Below are positions 1-9,757 of a stretch of 64,000 nucleotides of DNA, one piece after another. Below the pieces are notes generated by a model that saw only the letters and a program-made list of their open reading frames with translations, made no database searches and had not been told where the DNA came from. The stretch spans positions 372,001-436,000 of the forward strand of contig CAVRHV010000006.1 of the NCBI GenBank assembly GCA_963721075.1, written 5' to 3'. The translations under genes were made by a program, and so were the position numbers. This DNA comes from DATFVA01 sp963721075. Its GTDB lineage: Bacteria > Bacteroidota > Ignavibacteria > Ignavibacteriales > Ignavibacteriaceae. The number at the start of each line of letters is the position of its first letter. Position 1 is the first letter of the stretch.

Positions 1-538
1 AGCTTCTGCCTCCTCTTACATTCAATGCAGCGTTTCCCGATACACCTCCGCTTCCTTCCTGAACAACAACACCTGCCTGCAAAGAAGCAATATTAGTAAC
101 TCCTCTTACAGGTAACTTAGAGATCTGATCGGCATCGAATACCTTGACGGTATTGGTAGCCTTTTCCTCAAAAAGCTTATTGCTTTGAACAACTATTTCG
201 GGAAGTGAGAAATCAGTTGATAATTGAGCATTTAATTCGTAGGTAACTCCGGCAACAACCCTGATATTCTGAATTGTTTTTGGGGCATAACCAACATAAC
301 TGAATTTCACCTCGTAAGTGCCTGGTGTAATATTAAGTATGAAATAGTTACCGTTAACATCTGTTGCGGCACCTTTTTCGGTGTTTAATACTACTACGTT
401 CGCGCCGATAAGAGGTTCTTTTGTATCGGCATCGATCACTTTACCACTTAATTTTCCTACTCCTGATTGTGCGAAAATATGAGTAGAAGAAAATAAGAGG
501 AGCACCAGAATGAAAACTATAGTAATCGAATTTTTCAT
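1..538 (-). CDS. Outer-membrane receptor-like protein, N-terminal part (TonB-dependent receptor type), truncated by window edge
   Basis: Only the first 179 residues are present; the gene continues beyond base 1. A signal peptide with hydrophobic core IVFILVLLLFSS is followed by a likely cleavage site after IFA (residue 23). Residues about 28-105 form a carboxypeptidase-D regulatory-like beta-sandwich (GKVIDADTKEPLIGANV, then TDVNGNYFI), the usual N-terminal domain of SusC/TonB-type receptors and related FCB outer-membrane proteins. After it come VKVFDADQISKLPVRG and NVRGGRS, which resemble the start of a TonB plug domain. The ATG at 538 is preceded by GGAG eight bases upstream. The family assignment rests on the plug-like end; a secreted protein with only the regulatory-like domain remains possible. 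Confidence 0.75.
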   Translation of the reverse strand, partial: MKNSITIVFILVLLLFSSTHIFAQSGVGKLSGKVIDADTKEPLIGANVVVLNTEKGAATDVNGNYFILNITPGTYEVKFSYVGYAPKTIQNIRVVAGVTYELNAQLSTDFSLPEIVVQSNKLFEEKATNTVKVFDADQISKLPVRGVTNIASLQAGVVVQEGSGGVSGNAALNVRGGRS

Positions 539-656
539 CTTTTCTCCATCATAATTAATGACTTTTATTTACATAAAGAAGTTATATTCAGAAGTTATTT
601 TTTGGCAGTAACTTTAATCCTCTCCCCGACATTGAGTTTTAAAATCAATCTAATAC

Positions 657-698
657 AAAAAAGGGCGGATGTTCTAATTTTTCAAAGAAATCCGCCCT
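657..698 (-). terminator. Rho-independent terminator of the 719-2614 gene
   Basis: The arms AGGGCGGA (662-669) and TCCGCCCT (691-698) pair perfectly over 8 bp with a 21-base loop. On the minus strand the stem is followed directly by a run of Ts (complement of 657-661). It lies 20 bases past the stop codon of the T9SS cargo gene. Confidence 0.85.
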
Positions 699-718
699 CA
701 TAACTTAATTAAATAATT

Positions 719-2614
719 TTACTTCAACAACATCATTTTCTTTGACTGAGTAAAATTGCCGGCTTGAATTTTATAGATATAAAGTCCGGATGCTAAATTC
801 GAAGCATTGAAATCAATCGAATGAGATCCAACTTCCTGCTCGCCATTTACTAAAGTAGTAACTTCCTGGCCAAGCATATTATAAATTTTCAGCTCAACAT
901 TACTCTTCTCAGGTAAAGTATAACTGATTTTAGTTGTTGGGTTGAACGGATTCGGATAATTCTGTTCAAGTGAGAATTTATTTACAACCTGATTATCATC
1001 CTTAACTGAAACCGGGGTAAAATTAAAGCTAACTGTATTGTATTTCCAGATTCCAGGTGCTATTGCATTACCATCTATAACACTACTTCCTGGAACTTCA
1101 TCATAATATGAAATAAAATGAACAGTTGCTACATCACCCTGAGTTTCAACTTCAGCTATTTGAGGCCAGTAGTTTGCCTCGTTAGTAACTGAATATGCAA
1201 TTTCAGGATCACTGAATGTTACGCCATAGTCTTGTGAATAAGCATAAACTATATCATAATAAAACCAGGTACCTTCAGTTGCATCGGTATAGGTGTTTAT
1301 TGAACTTGCACCCGGCTCACCGCTGAACTGGGGACGAGCCCACATCACAACAACCAGCTGTCCTGTAGAGTCAGTTTTTACGAAAGGTCTCTGTGGACCG
1401 TTCATGTTTCCAACAAAATACGATCCGTCTCTGGTATAATCGTACTGCTCAACAGCTGGTAATTCAACCGAAATCCAGTTTTTATCTCTATCATTCCAGT
1501 ATGCTATCGGGTAAACATTACTTGTATCGTTAGAAGCGGTTCTAATTCCTACAGAATTTGTTCCACCATGAACTACATGAGTAACGCCCTGCATATCAAC
1601 ATACTGCGAACCAATATCAAACTGGGCAAAAGCAATTTCGTAAGTTGGTCTGTTTGTAATTTCACCAGTTCCGTCGTGCTGAATCATTTCACCCTGCCAG
1701 CTTCCGCCGCCGTCAGTAGAATACCAGTGATACAGTCCACTTGCACTGTCCGGATCCATTGTGTCAGGATCGCCGTAGATTTCACCTAATCCGCCGGCTT
1801 TTATCACTGAAGTTACAACTGAGATTTTATCTCCATGTGCATTGATGATCGGATCATTGCCGAAATCACTTCCCCAGAAATTAGGATCATTACTACCAAC
1901 TGAGTCGATGACGCTAAAAGTTTGTCCACCATCAGTGGAAGCAGCAATATTCAGAAAGAATGGGACATAATTATCTGCCAGTTCCCAGAAATTTCCATTA
2001 CCGTCCATTGCAATACGAGGCCAGCCGGCTTCTAAAGCAGTCAGTGAATCAGTTATCTGTTCAGCTGTTGTGGGATCACTGAGCAAATCAATTTTCCATA
2101 AATGGTTATTGATATTTCCATTGCTGTTTAAAAAGTCATAAATTGACACATAAACAACCCCATCATTGCCCATAATTAAGTGTGAATTCCAGCCGGTTCT
2201 TACAGGTGTGCCTGTGCCTGTTAGTCCATAAAGATAATACTGTGATTGACCAAAATCATCAACGAAGCCAAAAATTCCTGCACGTTGAGGATCCTGATCC
2301 GTTGCAAATGCAAAAGGATCCAGAACACCATCACCTGTAAAATCATACATAAAAGTAGAAGCGGGAGTCCAGCTGTTGCTCGGCCAATCCCAGTTGCAAT
2401 AAATTAAATCCTGCGCTCCACCAGCTGGTTTGTTTGCAGAATGTAATTGACGGTTTTTAAATTCAACATAAAAATTGCTTGCGTCGTTAGGATTTACCTT
2501 AACGTATTTAGGTGCTGCCTTAGCTTTAACTCTCGTGTAACTGGAAGATTGTGCAATGGCAAGTGAACTAAATAGTACAAGCACAATAATTAAAACAGGA
2601 AATCTTTTTATCAT
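719..2614 (-). CDS. T9SS-exported protein with sialidase-type Asp-box repeats
   Basis: A 631-residue secreted protein. The signal peptide (PVLIIVLVLFSSLAIA, cleavage near residue 21) leads into a large beta-rich region. At least three Asp-box-like motifs (TDGGQTF, STDGGGSW, SQDYGVTF) are visible, as in sialidase/BNR-type propellers. The last ~85 residues form a type A T9SS sorting domain: NYPNPFNPTTKISY, a LKIYNMLGQEV strand, and the terminal SKKMMLLK. It is therefore expected to cross the outer membrane by T9SS and be attached or released at the surface. No catalytic residues of a sialidase can be assigned, so the substrate is unknown. AAGGAGAG sits just before the ATG. It is probably monocistronic, with its own terminator at 657-698. 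Confidence 0.85.
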   Translation of the reverse strand: MIKRFPVLIIVLVLFSSLAIAQSSSYTRVKAKAAPKYVKVNPNDASNFYVEFKNRQLHSANKPAGGAQDLIYCNWDWPSNSWTPASTFMYDFTGDGVLDPFAFATDQDPQRAGIFGFVDDFGQSQYYLYGLTGTGTPVRTGWNSHLIMGNDGVVYVSIYDFLNSNGNINNHLWKIDLLSDPTTAEQITDSLTALEAGWPRIAMDGNGNFWELADNYVPFFLNIAASTDGGQTFSVIDSVGSNDPNFWGSDFGNDPIINAHGDKISVVTSVIKAGGLGEIYGDPDTMDPDSASGLYHWYSTDGGGSWQGEMIQHDGTGEITNRPTYEIAFAQFDIGSQYVDMQGVTHVVHGGTNSVGIRTASNDTSNVYPIAYWNDRDKNWISVELPAVEQYDYTRDGSYFVGNMNGPQRPFVKTDSTGQLVVVMWARPQFSGEPGASSINTYTDATEGTWFYYDIVYAYSQDYGVTFSDPEIAYSVTNEANYWPQIAEVETQGDVATVHFISYYDEVPGSSVIDGNAIAPGIWKYNTVSFNFTPVSVKDDNQVVNKFSLEQNYPNPFNPTTKISYTLPEKSNVELKIYNMLGQEVTTLVNGEQEVGSHSIDFNASNLASGLYIYKIQAGNFTQSKKMMLLK

Positions 2615-2838
2615 AACGCTCTCCTTGAATAATGGATGATTAAGTAAGTTTTAAAGAAATGTAGTACCAAATTCCGGTATAAGCCTCAGATTTTTATTGA
2701 AAATTATATTTTTACTAATAGAACGAAAATTAAAATACTATAACCTGTTATTTTTGTCAAGTTTTAAGGTATTCAATCATTAATAGTGAATTAAGGTTTT
2801 TTAAGAATAAATGTCAACATAGTTTATTACCGCTCATA

Positions 2839-4423
2839 TCAGATGTTGACCGGTATTACATCCCATATTCCGTCAGTGGATAATATTCTATCAATCGCTT
2901 TCTTACTGATTTCCTCATCTGCGGAAATTACCGTAAGGGCTTCTTTACCGCTTTCCTGCCGTCCTAATGATAACCCTGCTATATTAATATTCTCTTCAGA
3001 TAATATTCTGCCGACGGCTGCCAGCATTCCCGGTTTGTCGATATTTTTATAAAACAGCATATTCCCTTCAGGTCTGAGTTCAACCCGGTAACCGTCGATC
3101 TTAACTACTCTTATTTCTTCTTTTCCGAATACGGTTCCGGCAAGAAGCTTTCGTCCTTTTTCCCCTATGAACTCCACGGAAATAAGGTTTTTATAATTTT
3201 CATTTTCATTAGATTTAACTTCATTCAGTATAATACCGCGTTCTTCTGCAAAAAGCTTTGAGTTAACCAGATTTACAGGCTCATCAATTTTATTTGACAA
3301 AAAACCTTTTAAAAAACTTTTAGACAGGATTTCCGAAAATTTATGCAGGAACAGGCCGCTCAAATTGATATTCAAATTCCTGAGATGCTCTTTGTTTAAT
3401 TGCGACAGCAGCAGACCGAGTTTCTCTGCTAATATTATGAAAGGTTTGAGTTCCTCATTCGCCAGGGCTTCAAAAGATGCAGCATTTACAGCACCTCTTA
3501 CAGAGTCATTTTTTAATAAGTCCACAATTTGTTCCCCAATCTGAACAGCAACCTTTTCCTGAGCTTCCCCGGTGGAAGCACCCAGATGGGGAGTGGTCAG
3601 TACTTTATCAAGCTGAAAAAGTTTTGAATTCAGATCAGGCGGTTCGGTTTCATAAACATCAAAAGCTGCCGCAGATACCTTACCGTTATCCAGAGCCTCA
3701 AGTAAGTGCCTGCTCATTCACAATTCCGCCCCGTGCACAATTTATTATTTTTACCCCGTTTCTGCATTTCTTTAAAGTTTCTGTCGAAATCAGATTTTCT
3801 GTCTCTTCATTCAGAGGAACATGAACCGTTATTATTTCAGAGTCAGAAAATATTTTATCAAGACTAACGAGATCTACTCCCAATCTTCCGGCTGATTCTA
3901 ATGACAGCACCGGATCATAGCCGATAACATTCATTCCGAATCCTTTAGCTCTTACCGCAACTTCCCTTCCTACCTTTCCCAATCCAATCACACCAAGTGT
4001 CTTTCCCGCCAGCTCTGTGCCCTTAAATTTTTTGCGTTCCCATTTTCCTTCCTTCATAGATTGATTTGCAGATGAGATATTCCGGCACATCCCCAGCATC
4101 AGAGCCATTGTATGCTCTGCTGTGGAAATTGTGTTACCTCCGGGAGTATTCATAACAATTATGCCTTTACGTGTAGCGCTGTCGACATCTATGTTATCAA
4201 CTCCGGTACCTGCTCTTCCAATCACGATCATGTTATCCATATGCGAGATAAGCTCTCCGGTTACCTGTGTTTCACTCCGGACTACTAATGCATTATAACC
4301 GCTTATAATAGATTTGATTTTTTCGGGAGGCATACCGGCTTCGAAGGTGACTTCAAAGCCGGCAGATTCAAGAATAGTTTTGCATTTCTTATCGACCGCA
4401 TCGGTAATTAAAATTCTGTACAT
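2839..4423 (-). CDS. serA: D-3-phosphoglycerate dehydrogenase (one frameshift)
   Basis: Catalyses the first step of serine synthesis, oxidising 3-phosphoglycerate with NAD+. The first 241 codons carry the substrate-binding half and the Rossmann motif GVIGLGKVG. They end at NCARGGIVNEQAL, where the frame breaks at about 3700. The remainder resumes as LLEALDNGK, then YETEPP and TPHLGAST, which complete the Arg-Glu-His catalytic set. An intervening domain and a C-terminal ACT domain (KPGMLAAVG) follow, so this is the long regulated SerA type of about 528 residues. One extra base in GCACTTACTTGAG accounts for the break; removing it restores the family's usual ALLEAL sequence. The gene lies 30 bases downstream of trxA in the same direction. 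Confidence 0.9.
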
Positions 4424-4453
4424 AAACTCCGATGGGAAATGATTAAATAAATT

Positions 4454-4777
4454 TTAGGCTATAGCAGAGTTAAGTCTCTGTACGATCTGCCCTTTGGGCA
4501 CTGCTCCAATGATGGTATCTTTCAGTTTTCCATCCTTAAAGATTAAAATGGTTGGAATACTGCGTACTCCAAACTTTATTGCGGTCTGCTGATTGTTATC
4601 AACATCAAGCTTTCCAATTTTCGCTTTGCCTTCATATTCGTCAACCAGTTCTTCGACAATAGGGGCAATCATTTTACATGGACCGCACCATGTTGCCCAG
4701 AAATCAATCAGAACAGGTTTATCAGATTTTATAACTTCCTCATCGAAGTTATCATCAGTTATTGTTATTGTTTTCAT
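4454..4777 (-). CDS. trxA: Thioredoxin
   Basis: A 107-residue cytoplasmic thiol-disulfide reductase. The active site WCGPC lies near residue 30, with the cis-proline in SIPTI and the buried Asp in LIDFWA. The length is typical of TrxA. An upstream in-frame ATG at 4792 would add MRISQ, but GAGGA lies at a normal distance before the ATG at 4777, so that start is preferred. It sits between the SDR gene and serA, all transcribed leftwards with short gaps, which suggests one operon. No N-terminal signal or membrane anchor is visible. Confidence 0.93.
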   Translation of the reverse strand: MKTITITDDNFDEEVIKSDKPVLIDFWATWCGPCKMIAPIVEELVDEYEGKAKIGKLDVDNNQQTAIKFGVRSIPTILIFKDGKLKDTIIGAVPKGQIVQRLNSAIA

Positions 4778-4806
4778 TTGACTAATCCTCATTTAAGCTT
4801 AAAAAA

Positions 4807-5628
4807 TTAATTCTCCCCCTGACCAACGTAATTAACACTATCTTCACCGCCGTCAGCGTTTATTACACAGCCCGAGATCCATTCACCTCCGTCTTTACAC
4901 AAAATACTTATAACTTTGGCGATATCTTCCGGAGTTGTTAACCTGTTGCGCGGATTTTTTCTTTTTGCTACTTCAATCATCGGTACATTACCGGGAATTT
5001 TTCTCAACGCTGGCGTATCCGTTACGCCGGCCATGATAGAATTCACCGATATTTCCATTTCACCCAGTTCGGTTGACAGCTGCCTGACGTGCGATTCAAG
5101 TGAGGCTTTGGCAGCAGACACAGCTCCATAGAACGGAATAACTGCTTTGCTTCCGGAACTGGTCATTGCGAAGATCCTGCCTTTACGCATGAAAAGATTT
5201 TCTTTCATCAATTCCTGCACCCAGTAAACAAGTGAATGAGCCATAACATCGAGGGTCATTTCCATCTGAGCTTTAGTGATCGGCTGTTCATCGTTTTGTT
5301 GAATAAAAGGCTTGAGAGTACCAAAAGCAAGCGAATGAAGTAATACTTTTATTACAGGCTTACCTCCTGCAATTTTTTTGATTTCGTCGATAACCTCTTT
5401 TCTTTTCTCAGCATCGGCAGCATTAACATTGAAAAATACCGCCTCAGAACCATGTGATTTAATATCGCCGGTGATCCTGTCTACATTATGCATAGTTGCC
5501 TGTCTGTCAAGGTGCACGCCGAAAATATTATAACCGTCTTCAGCAAGCTTTACCGATACGGCGCCGCCAAAACCGGAAGAGGCTCCGAGTATTAATGCCC
5601 AGTTTTTTTCATTCTCTTTCTGTGCCAT
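4807..5628 (-). CDS. Short-chain dehydrogenase, probably enoyl-ACP reductase (FabI/FabL type)
   Basis: A 273-residue SDR. It has the N-terminal glycine-rich cofactor loop (LGASSGFGG) and a catalytic Tyr-X6-Lys spacing (YGAVSAAK) rather than the common Tyr-X3-Lys. That wider spacing, with LLHSLAFG before it, is characteristic of FabI/FabL enoyl-ACP reductases of type II fatty-acid synthesis. The C-terminal SGCVINADGG is a standard SDR ending. The closer resemblance seems to be to FabL; the exact substrate cannot be settled from sequence alone, and another SDR role is possible. It precedes trxA by 29 bases on the same strand. Confidence 0.7.
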   Translation of the reverse strand: MAQKENEKNWALILGASSGFGGAVSVKLAEDGYNIFGVHLDRQATMHNVDRITGDIKSHGSEAVFFNVNAADAEKRKEVIDEIKKIAGGKPVIKVLLHSLAFGTLKPFIQQNDEQPITKAQMEMTLDVMAHSLVYWVQELMKENLFMRKGRIFAMTSSGSKAVIPFYGAVSAAKASLESHVRQLSTELGEMEISVNSIMAGVTDTPALRKIPGNVPMIEVAKRKNPRNRLTTPEDIAKVISILCKDGGEWISGCVINADGGEDSVNYVGQGEN

Positions 5629-5725
5629 TACTTTTCAATGCCTTTTCATGTTAAATAAAATCAGAATTTTAATAATACAAAAATGAAGGAAGTTATACAA
5701 TTATAAACTTTGCATTGACTAGAGG

Positions 5726-8700
5726 TTATTTCTTACAAACATATGCAATCGAATCTTCTCCAAGACACCTGGTGATATCGTCTATTAATTGGTCGTTGAT
5801 TTCTACTCTTTTATTCTTTATAGTGAACCTGGCTGGTTTAGATCCGTTGTTTAACAGATCTATAAAGAGGGGGGTTTTTCCTTCATAGTGATCCAGTATC
5901 TCCTTAAGCTCAGATATTTTTTCAACCGGATGACGTCTTTTATCAATATTAATTTTAAGACTTTCTGTAAGTTCATTTTTGGTTTCCTGCAAAGGAATAA
6001 CCTTATCGATATGCAGTTTCACAGCATCGCCGCTGCTTTCCGTTTTTCCTATGATCAATACACACTCTTCTTCCTGAATATATTTACCATATTCCTCGTA
6101 TACTTTTGAAAACATAATGCATTCACACGAGCCGGAAAAATCATCCAATTTAAAGAATGCCATTGCCCTGTTTGATTTATCTATTTTAGTCTTGAGTTCA
6201 GTAATAACTCCGCATGCACGAACAACATCAGAGTCCTCCAGTTTCTCCGTTTCCCCAAGCTGAATTGAAGCGAAAGATCTATACTCGAGTTCATATTTTC
6301 TTAACGGATGATCCGTCACGTAAAACCCAAGCACTTCCCTTTCTTTTGCGAGTCTATCTCTCTGCGACCATGGAGAAAGTTCGGGAAGGTTCGGCTCTGT
6401 CAGTTTCACGACATCTTCCATTTCTCCAAACAAGCTGTTTTCCGCATCAAGTGTAGAGTTACGGGCTTTATTGCCATAATCAATCGCTAATTCAACCGCG
6501 GCCAGTTGTCTGGAGCGAATATTACCGAGAGAATCAAGAGCCCCGGCAAGTACCAATCCTTCGAGAGCTCTTTTGTTGACAAGATGCGTATCTACATTCG
6601 CACAGAAATCGAAGATGCTGGTAAAATCTCTTCCGAGCTTCTCTTTGGTCCTGATTATTTCTTCAACTGCCGAAATTCCAACATTCTTTATAGCTGACAT
6701 ACCAAATCTTATCTTACCATCCTGTACGTCAAATGTAACAGAGGGATTATTTATATCAGGCGGGAGAACTTCTATCTTCAGTTTCCGGCAATCCTCCAGG
6801 AACAAAGCAACTTTATCGGAATTTCCAAACTCATTTGTAAGGTTAGCCGCAAGAAATTCGGCTGTATAATGAGCTTTAAGATAGGCCGTCTGGTATGCAA
6901 CATAGCTATAAGCAACAGCGTGACTCTTATTAAATCCGTAGTTGGCAAATTTGTCTATTGCCTCAAAAATCTCTTCAGCTGTTTTTTTTGATATACCGTT
7001 TTTAACAGCTCCGGCCGTGAACTTTTCCTTCTGTTCTTTCATCGCAGCGAGATCTTTTTTCCCCATTGCTCTCCTGAGTATATCGGCTTCGGCAAGACTC
7101 ATACCCCCGACCTTGTTTGCAATTTGTATTACCTGTTCCTGGTATACTATAATACCGTAAGTTTCCTTCAGGATCGGTTCCAAAACAGAATGCTGGTAAA
7201 CTACTTCCTTTAAACCATATTTACGATCTATAAAATCATCAATAAATTCCATTGGTCCCGGCCGGTACAATGCATTCATAGCAGACAGATCACTGAGACT
7301 GGTTGGCTTAAGCTTCTTCAGATACTCACGCATCGGGGCAGATTCAAACTGAAATATACCCGTTGTTTGTCCCTTTGAGAAAAGCTGAAGAGTTTTTTCA
7401 TCATTCAGCGGAATATTATCAATATCTATTTCGATATTGTGGTTTTTCTTAATGAGGGCTAAAGCATCACGTATGATTGTAAGTGTACGTAATCCAAGAA
7501 AATCCATTTTAAGCAGACCCCAGCTTTCAATTTCTTTCATATTAAACTGGGTAACTATATCAGTCTGCGAAACAGCGTTAGCAAGCGGCACATAGTTACT
7601 AACCTCTTCGGGAGTAATCACCACCCCGGCAGCATGCTTTGATGCATTCCTGTTCATTCCTTCCAGAACTTTAGCATACTTAATTAAATCCTGTATATCG
7701 CTCTCTTTGGACTCCTTCACCCACTTTAACTCAGGAACTTCAGCTAATGCCTGGTCGATAGTAAAAACTTTGCCGAATTTCGAAGGAATGAATTTAGTTA
7801 TTTTGTTTACAGTGGGTATAGGAATTTTAAGAACACGGGCAACATCTCTTATAACAGCTTTTGAAGATAGACGGTTAAAAGTTATAATCTGGCTGACGCA
7901 GTTGGCTCCATATTTTTCACGTACATAATCGATTATTTCGCCGCGTTTATCATCAGCGAAGTCGACGTCAATATCAGGCATCGATTTACGTGCAGGATTC
8001 AGAAACCGTTCAAAAAGAAGATTATATTCAAGCGGGTTTATATTAGTAATACCAAGTGTATAGGCAACAAGACTTCCGGCAACGCTTCCCCTGCCGGGAC
8101 CGACCGGAATATTCATCTTTCTAGCTGCATTGATAAAGTCCTGAACTATCAGGAAATATCCTGCAAAACCCATTTTTTTAATAGTATCAATCTCAAAATC
8201 AAATCTTTCCTGTACTTCAGGCGATATCTCTCTGACTCTTTTCTGAAGACCTTCTTTTGCAAGCAGTTCAAAATATTCTTCTGCGTTTTTCGCCGGAACG
8301 TCATCAGGTATCGGGAACTGCGGATAAAAATGTCCTTCCGTTTCAAGTTTCAGGTCTATTTTGGAATCTATTTCGAGAGTACTCTCAACCGCGCCTTTAT
8401 ATTTGCGGAAGAGCTTAATCATCTCATCCTGGCTTTTAAAATAAACCTGATCAGTTCCATACCGCAGCTGCCTGTAATCGGCTCCGTTCTTGTCTGACAA
8501 AAGGAGCAGGATATTATGTGCGTAAGCATGATCTTTTTCAATATAATGGCAGTCGTTTGTGGCAACCAGTTTTATTCCGAGCTCTTTTGAAAGCTTCGGC
8601 ATCCCTTCAAGAACCGGCCGCTCAATGTCCATATTGTGGTCCTGTATCTCAAGGTAGAAATCGTCATCAAAAATATCTTTGAATATTTTAGCTATCTCCC

Positions 8701-9190
8701 TGGCCTTATCGAAATTTCCGTTTATGAGATGCGTTGATACAACTCCGCCTGCGCAGGCTGAAGTACAAATCAGCCCATCCCTATATTTTCGAAGAAGCTC
8801 AAGGTCAATTCTGGGCTTATAATAGAAGCCTTCGGTATGTCCCAGCGTGGAAAGTTTGGACAAGTTCTGGTAGCCCTGTTTATTTTTGGCAAGCAGGATC
8901 AGATGATTGTAATGTTTCGATTTCTTTCTGCCGTTACCATCATTTTCTTTTCCTCTGTCGAACCTTGAACCGTCGGTAACAATATAGGCTTCCATACCAA
9001 CGATAGGTTTTATCCCCTCTTTTTTTGCCTTCTTATAAAATTCTGCGATCCCATACATCACTCCATGATCCGTTAATGCAACCGATTGCATATTATTACG
9101 TTTGGCAGCCTGAACCAGATCATCAACCGTGCAGGCTCCGTCCTGTAAGCTATAGTGAGTATGATTATGTAAATGAATAAAATCTGACAT
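5726..9190 (-). CDS. dnaE: DNA polymerase III subunit alpha
   Basis: The replicative polymerase subunit, 1154 residues, a normal DnaE length. The N-terminal PHP domain begins at HLHNHTHYSLQDG. The C-family palm contains GPGRGSVAGSLVAYTLG and the metal-binding aspartates in PDIDVDFADD near residue 400. Fingers follow (YRPGPMEFI, YGIIVYQEQVIQIA), then a helix-hairpin-helix region, and an OB-fold (DVVRACGVITELKTK) in the last ~180 residues. It is complete and unbroken, unlike several neighbours. A gap of about 100 bases separates it from dut upstream; no clear promoter was recognised there. Confidence 0.97.
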   Translation of the reverse strand: MSDFIHLHNHTHYSLQDGACTVDDLVQAAKRNNMQSVALTDHGVMYGIAEFYKKAKKEGIKPIVGMEAYIVTDGSRFDRGKENDGNGRKKSKHYNHLILLAKNKQGYQNLSKLSTLGHTEGFYYKPRIDLELLRKYRDGLICTSACAGGVVSTHLINGNFDKAREIAKIFKDIFDDDFYLEIQDHNMDIERPVLEGMPKLSKELGIKLVATNDCHYIEKDHAYAHNILLLLSDKNGADYRQLRYGTDQVYFKSQDEMIKLFRKYKGAVESTLEIDSKIDLKLETEGHFYPQFPIPDDVPAKNAEEYFELLAKEGLQKRVREISPEVQERFDFEIDTIKKMGFAGYFLIVQDFINAARKMNIPVGPGRGSVAGSLVAYTLGITNINPLEYNLLFERFLNPARKSMPDIDVDFADDKRGEIIDYVREKYGANCVSQIITFNRLSSKAVIRDVARVLKIPIPTVNKITKFIPSKFGKVFTIDQALAEVPELKWVKESKESDIQDLIKYAKVLEGMNRNASKHAAGVVITPEEVSNYVPLANAVSQTDIVTQFNMKEIESWGLLKMDFLGLRTLTIIRDALALIKKNHNIEIDIDNIPLNDEKTLQLFSKGQTTGIFQFESAPMREYLKKLKPTSLSDLSAMNALYRPGPMEFIDDFIDRKYGLKEVVYQHSVLEPILKETYGIIVYQEQVIQIANKVGGMSLAEADILRRAMGKKDLAAMKEQKEKFTAGAVKNGISKKTAEEIFEAIDKFANYGFNKSHAVAYSYVAYQTAYLKAHYTAEFLAANLTNEFGNSDKVALFLEDCRKLKIEVLPPDINNPSVTFDVQDGKIRFGMSAIKNVGISAVEEIIRTKEKLGRDFTSIFDFCANVDTHLVNKRALEGLVLAGALDSLGNIRSRQLAAVELAIDYGNKARNSTLDAENSLFGEMEDVVKLTEPNLPELSPWSQRDRLAKEREVLGFYVTDHPLRKYELEYRSFASIQLGETEKLEDSDVVRACGVITELKTKIDKSNRAMAFFKLDDFSGSCECIMFSKVYEEYGKYIQEEECVLIIGKTESSGDAVKLHIDKVIPLQETKNELTESLKINIDKRRHPVEKISELKEILDHYEGKTPLFIDLLNNGSKPARFTIKNKRVEINDQLIDDITRCLGEDSIAYVCKK

Positions 9191-9297
9191 GAAAAAAAGA
9201 ATTTTTTGGTGGAAGAGATTAGATTTTCACTGGGCGCAAGTTAAAAAAAATTCGGGAACTTTTTTGCGCGATTGAGCAGGTTCAGAAGATTTTTAAT

Positions 9298-9757
9298 TTA
9301 TTCTTTACCGGTATGACCGAAGCCGCCTTCTCCCCTTTTGGTTTTAAGCAGTTCAGAATTTTCTTCAAGTGCTGCACGATACACTTTTGATAATACCAGT
9401 TGTGCAATTCTCTCGCCCCGGTTTATAATAAAATCTTCTTTACTGAAATTCATCATTATTATTTTTACTTCACCGCGGTAATCCGAATCAATTGTTCCGG
9501 GTGAGTTCAGAATCCCTATACCATGCTTAACCGCAAGTCCGCTCCTTGGGCGAACCTGAATTTCAAAGCCTTCAGGAATTTCAACAACAAGATTTGTTGG
9601 GAACCAGTCCAATTTCCCCCGCTTTCAGCACCAGCTTATCCTCAACTGCTGCTCTTACATCCATTCCTGCACTTCCATGAGTTGAATATTCCGGAAGTTC
9701 AATATCATCGAAACCGGAGTTCAGTCTTTTTACTTTAATCGTAATTTCTGCCGCCAT
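9298..9757 (-). CDS. dut: dUTP diphosphatase (one frameshift)
   Basis: Hydrolyses dUTP to dUMP and PPi, keeping uracil out of DNA. The ATG at 9757 overlaps the stop of the preceding flippase gene (TAATG). The N-terminal part reads KVKRLNSGFDD, then GSAGMDVRAA (motif 1), then AGEIGLVP. The frame is then lost at about 9600, where a CCC run carries one base too many. It resumes as TNLVVEIPEGF, RPRSGLA (motif 2), GIGILNSPGTIDSDYRGE (motif 3), GERIAQLV (motif 4) and the C-terminal RGEGGFGHTG (motif 5). All five dUTPase motifs are thus present in a protein of about 152 residues. The single insertion in a homopolymer looks like a sequencing error. Confidence 0.88.

Noticed and set aside
3690..3717. 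Programmed frameshifting in serA and other broken genes
   Set aside because: There are no shared slippery sequences or stimulatory structures, and the same kind of +1 break appears in eleven unrelated genes.
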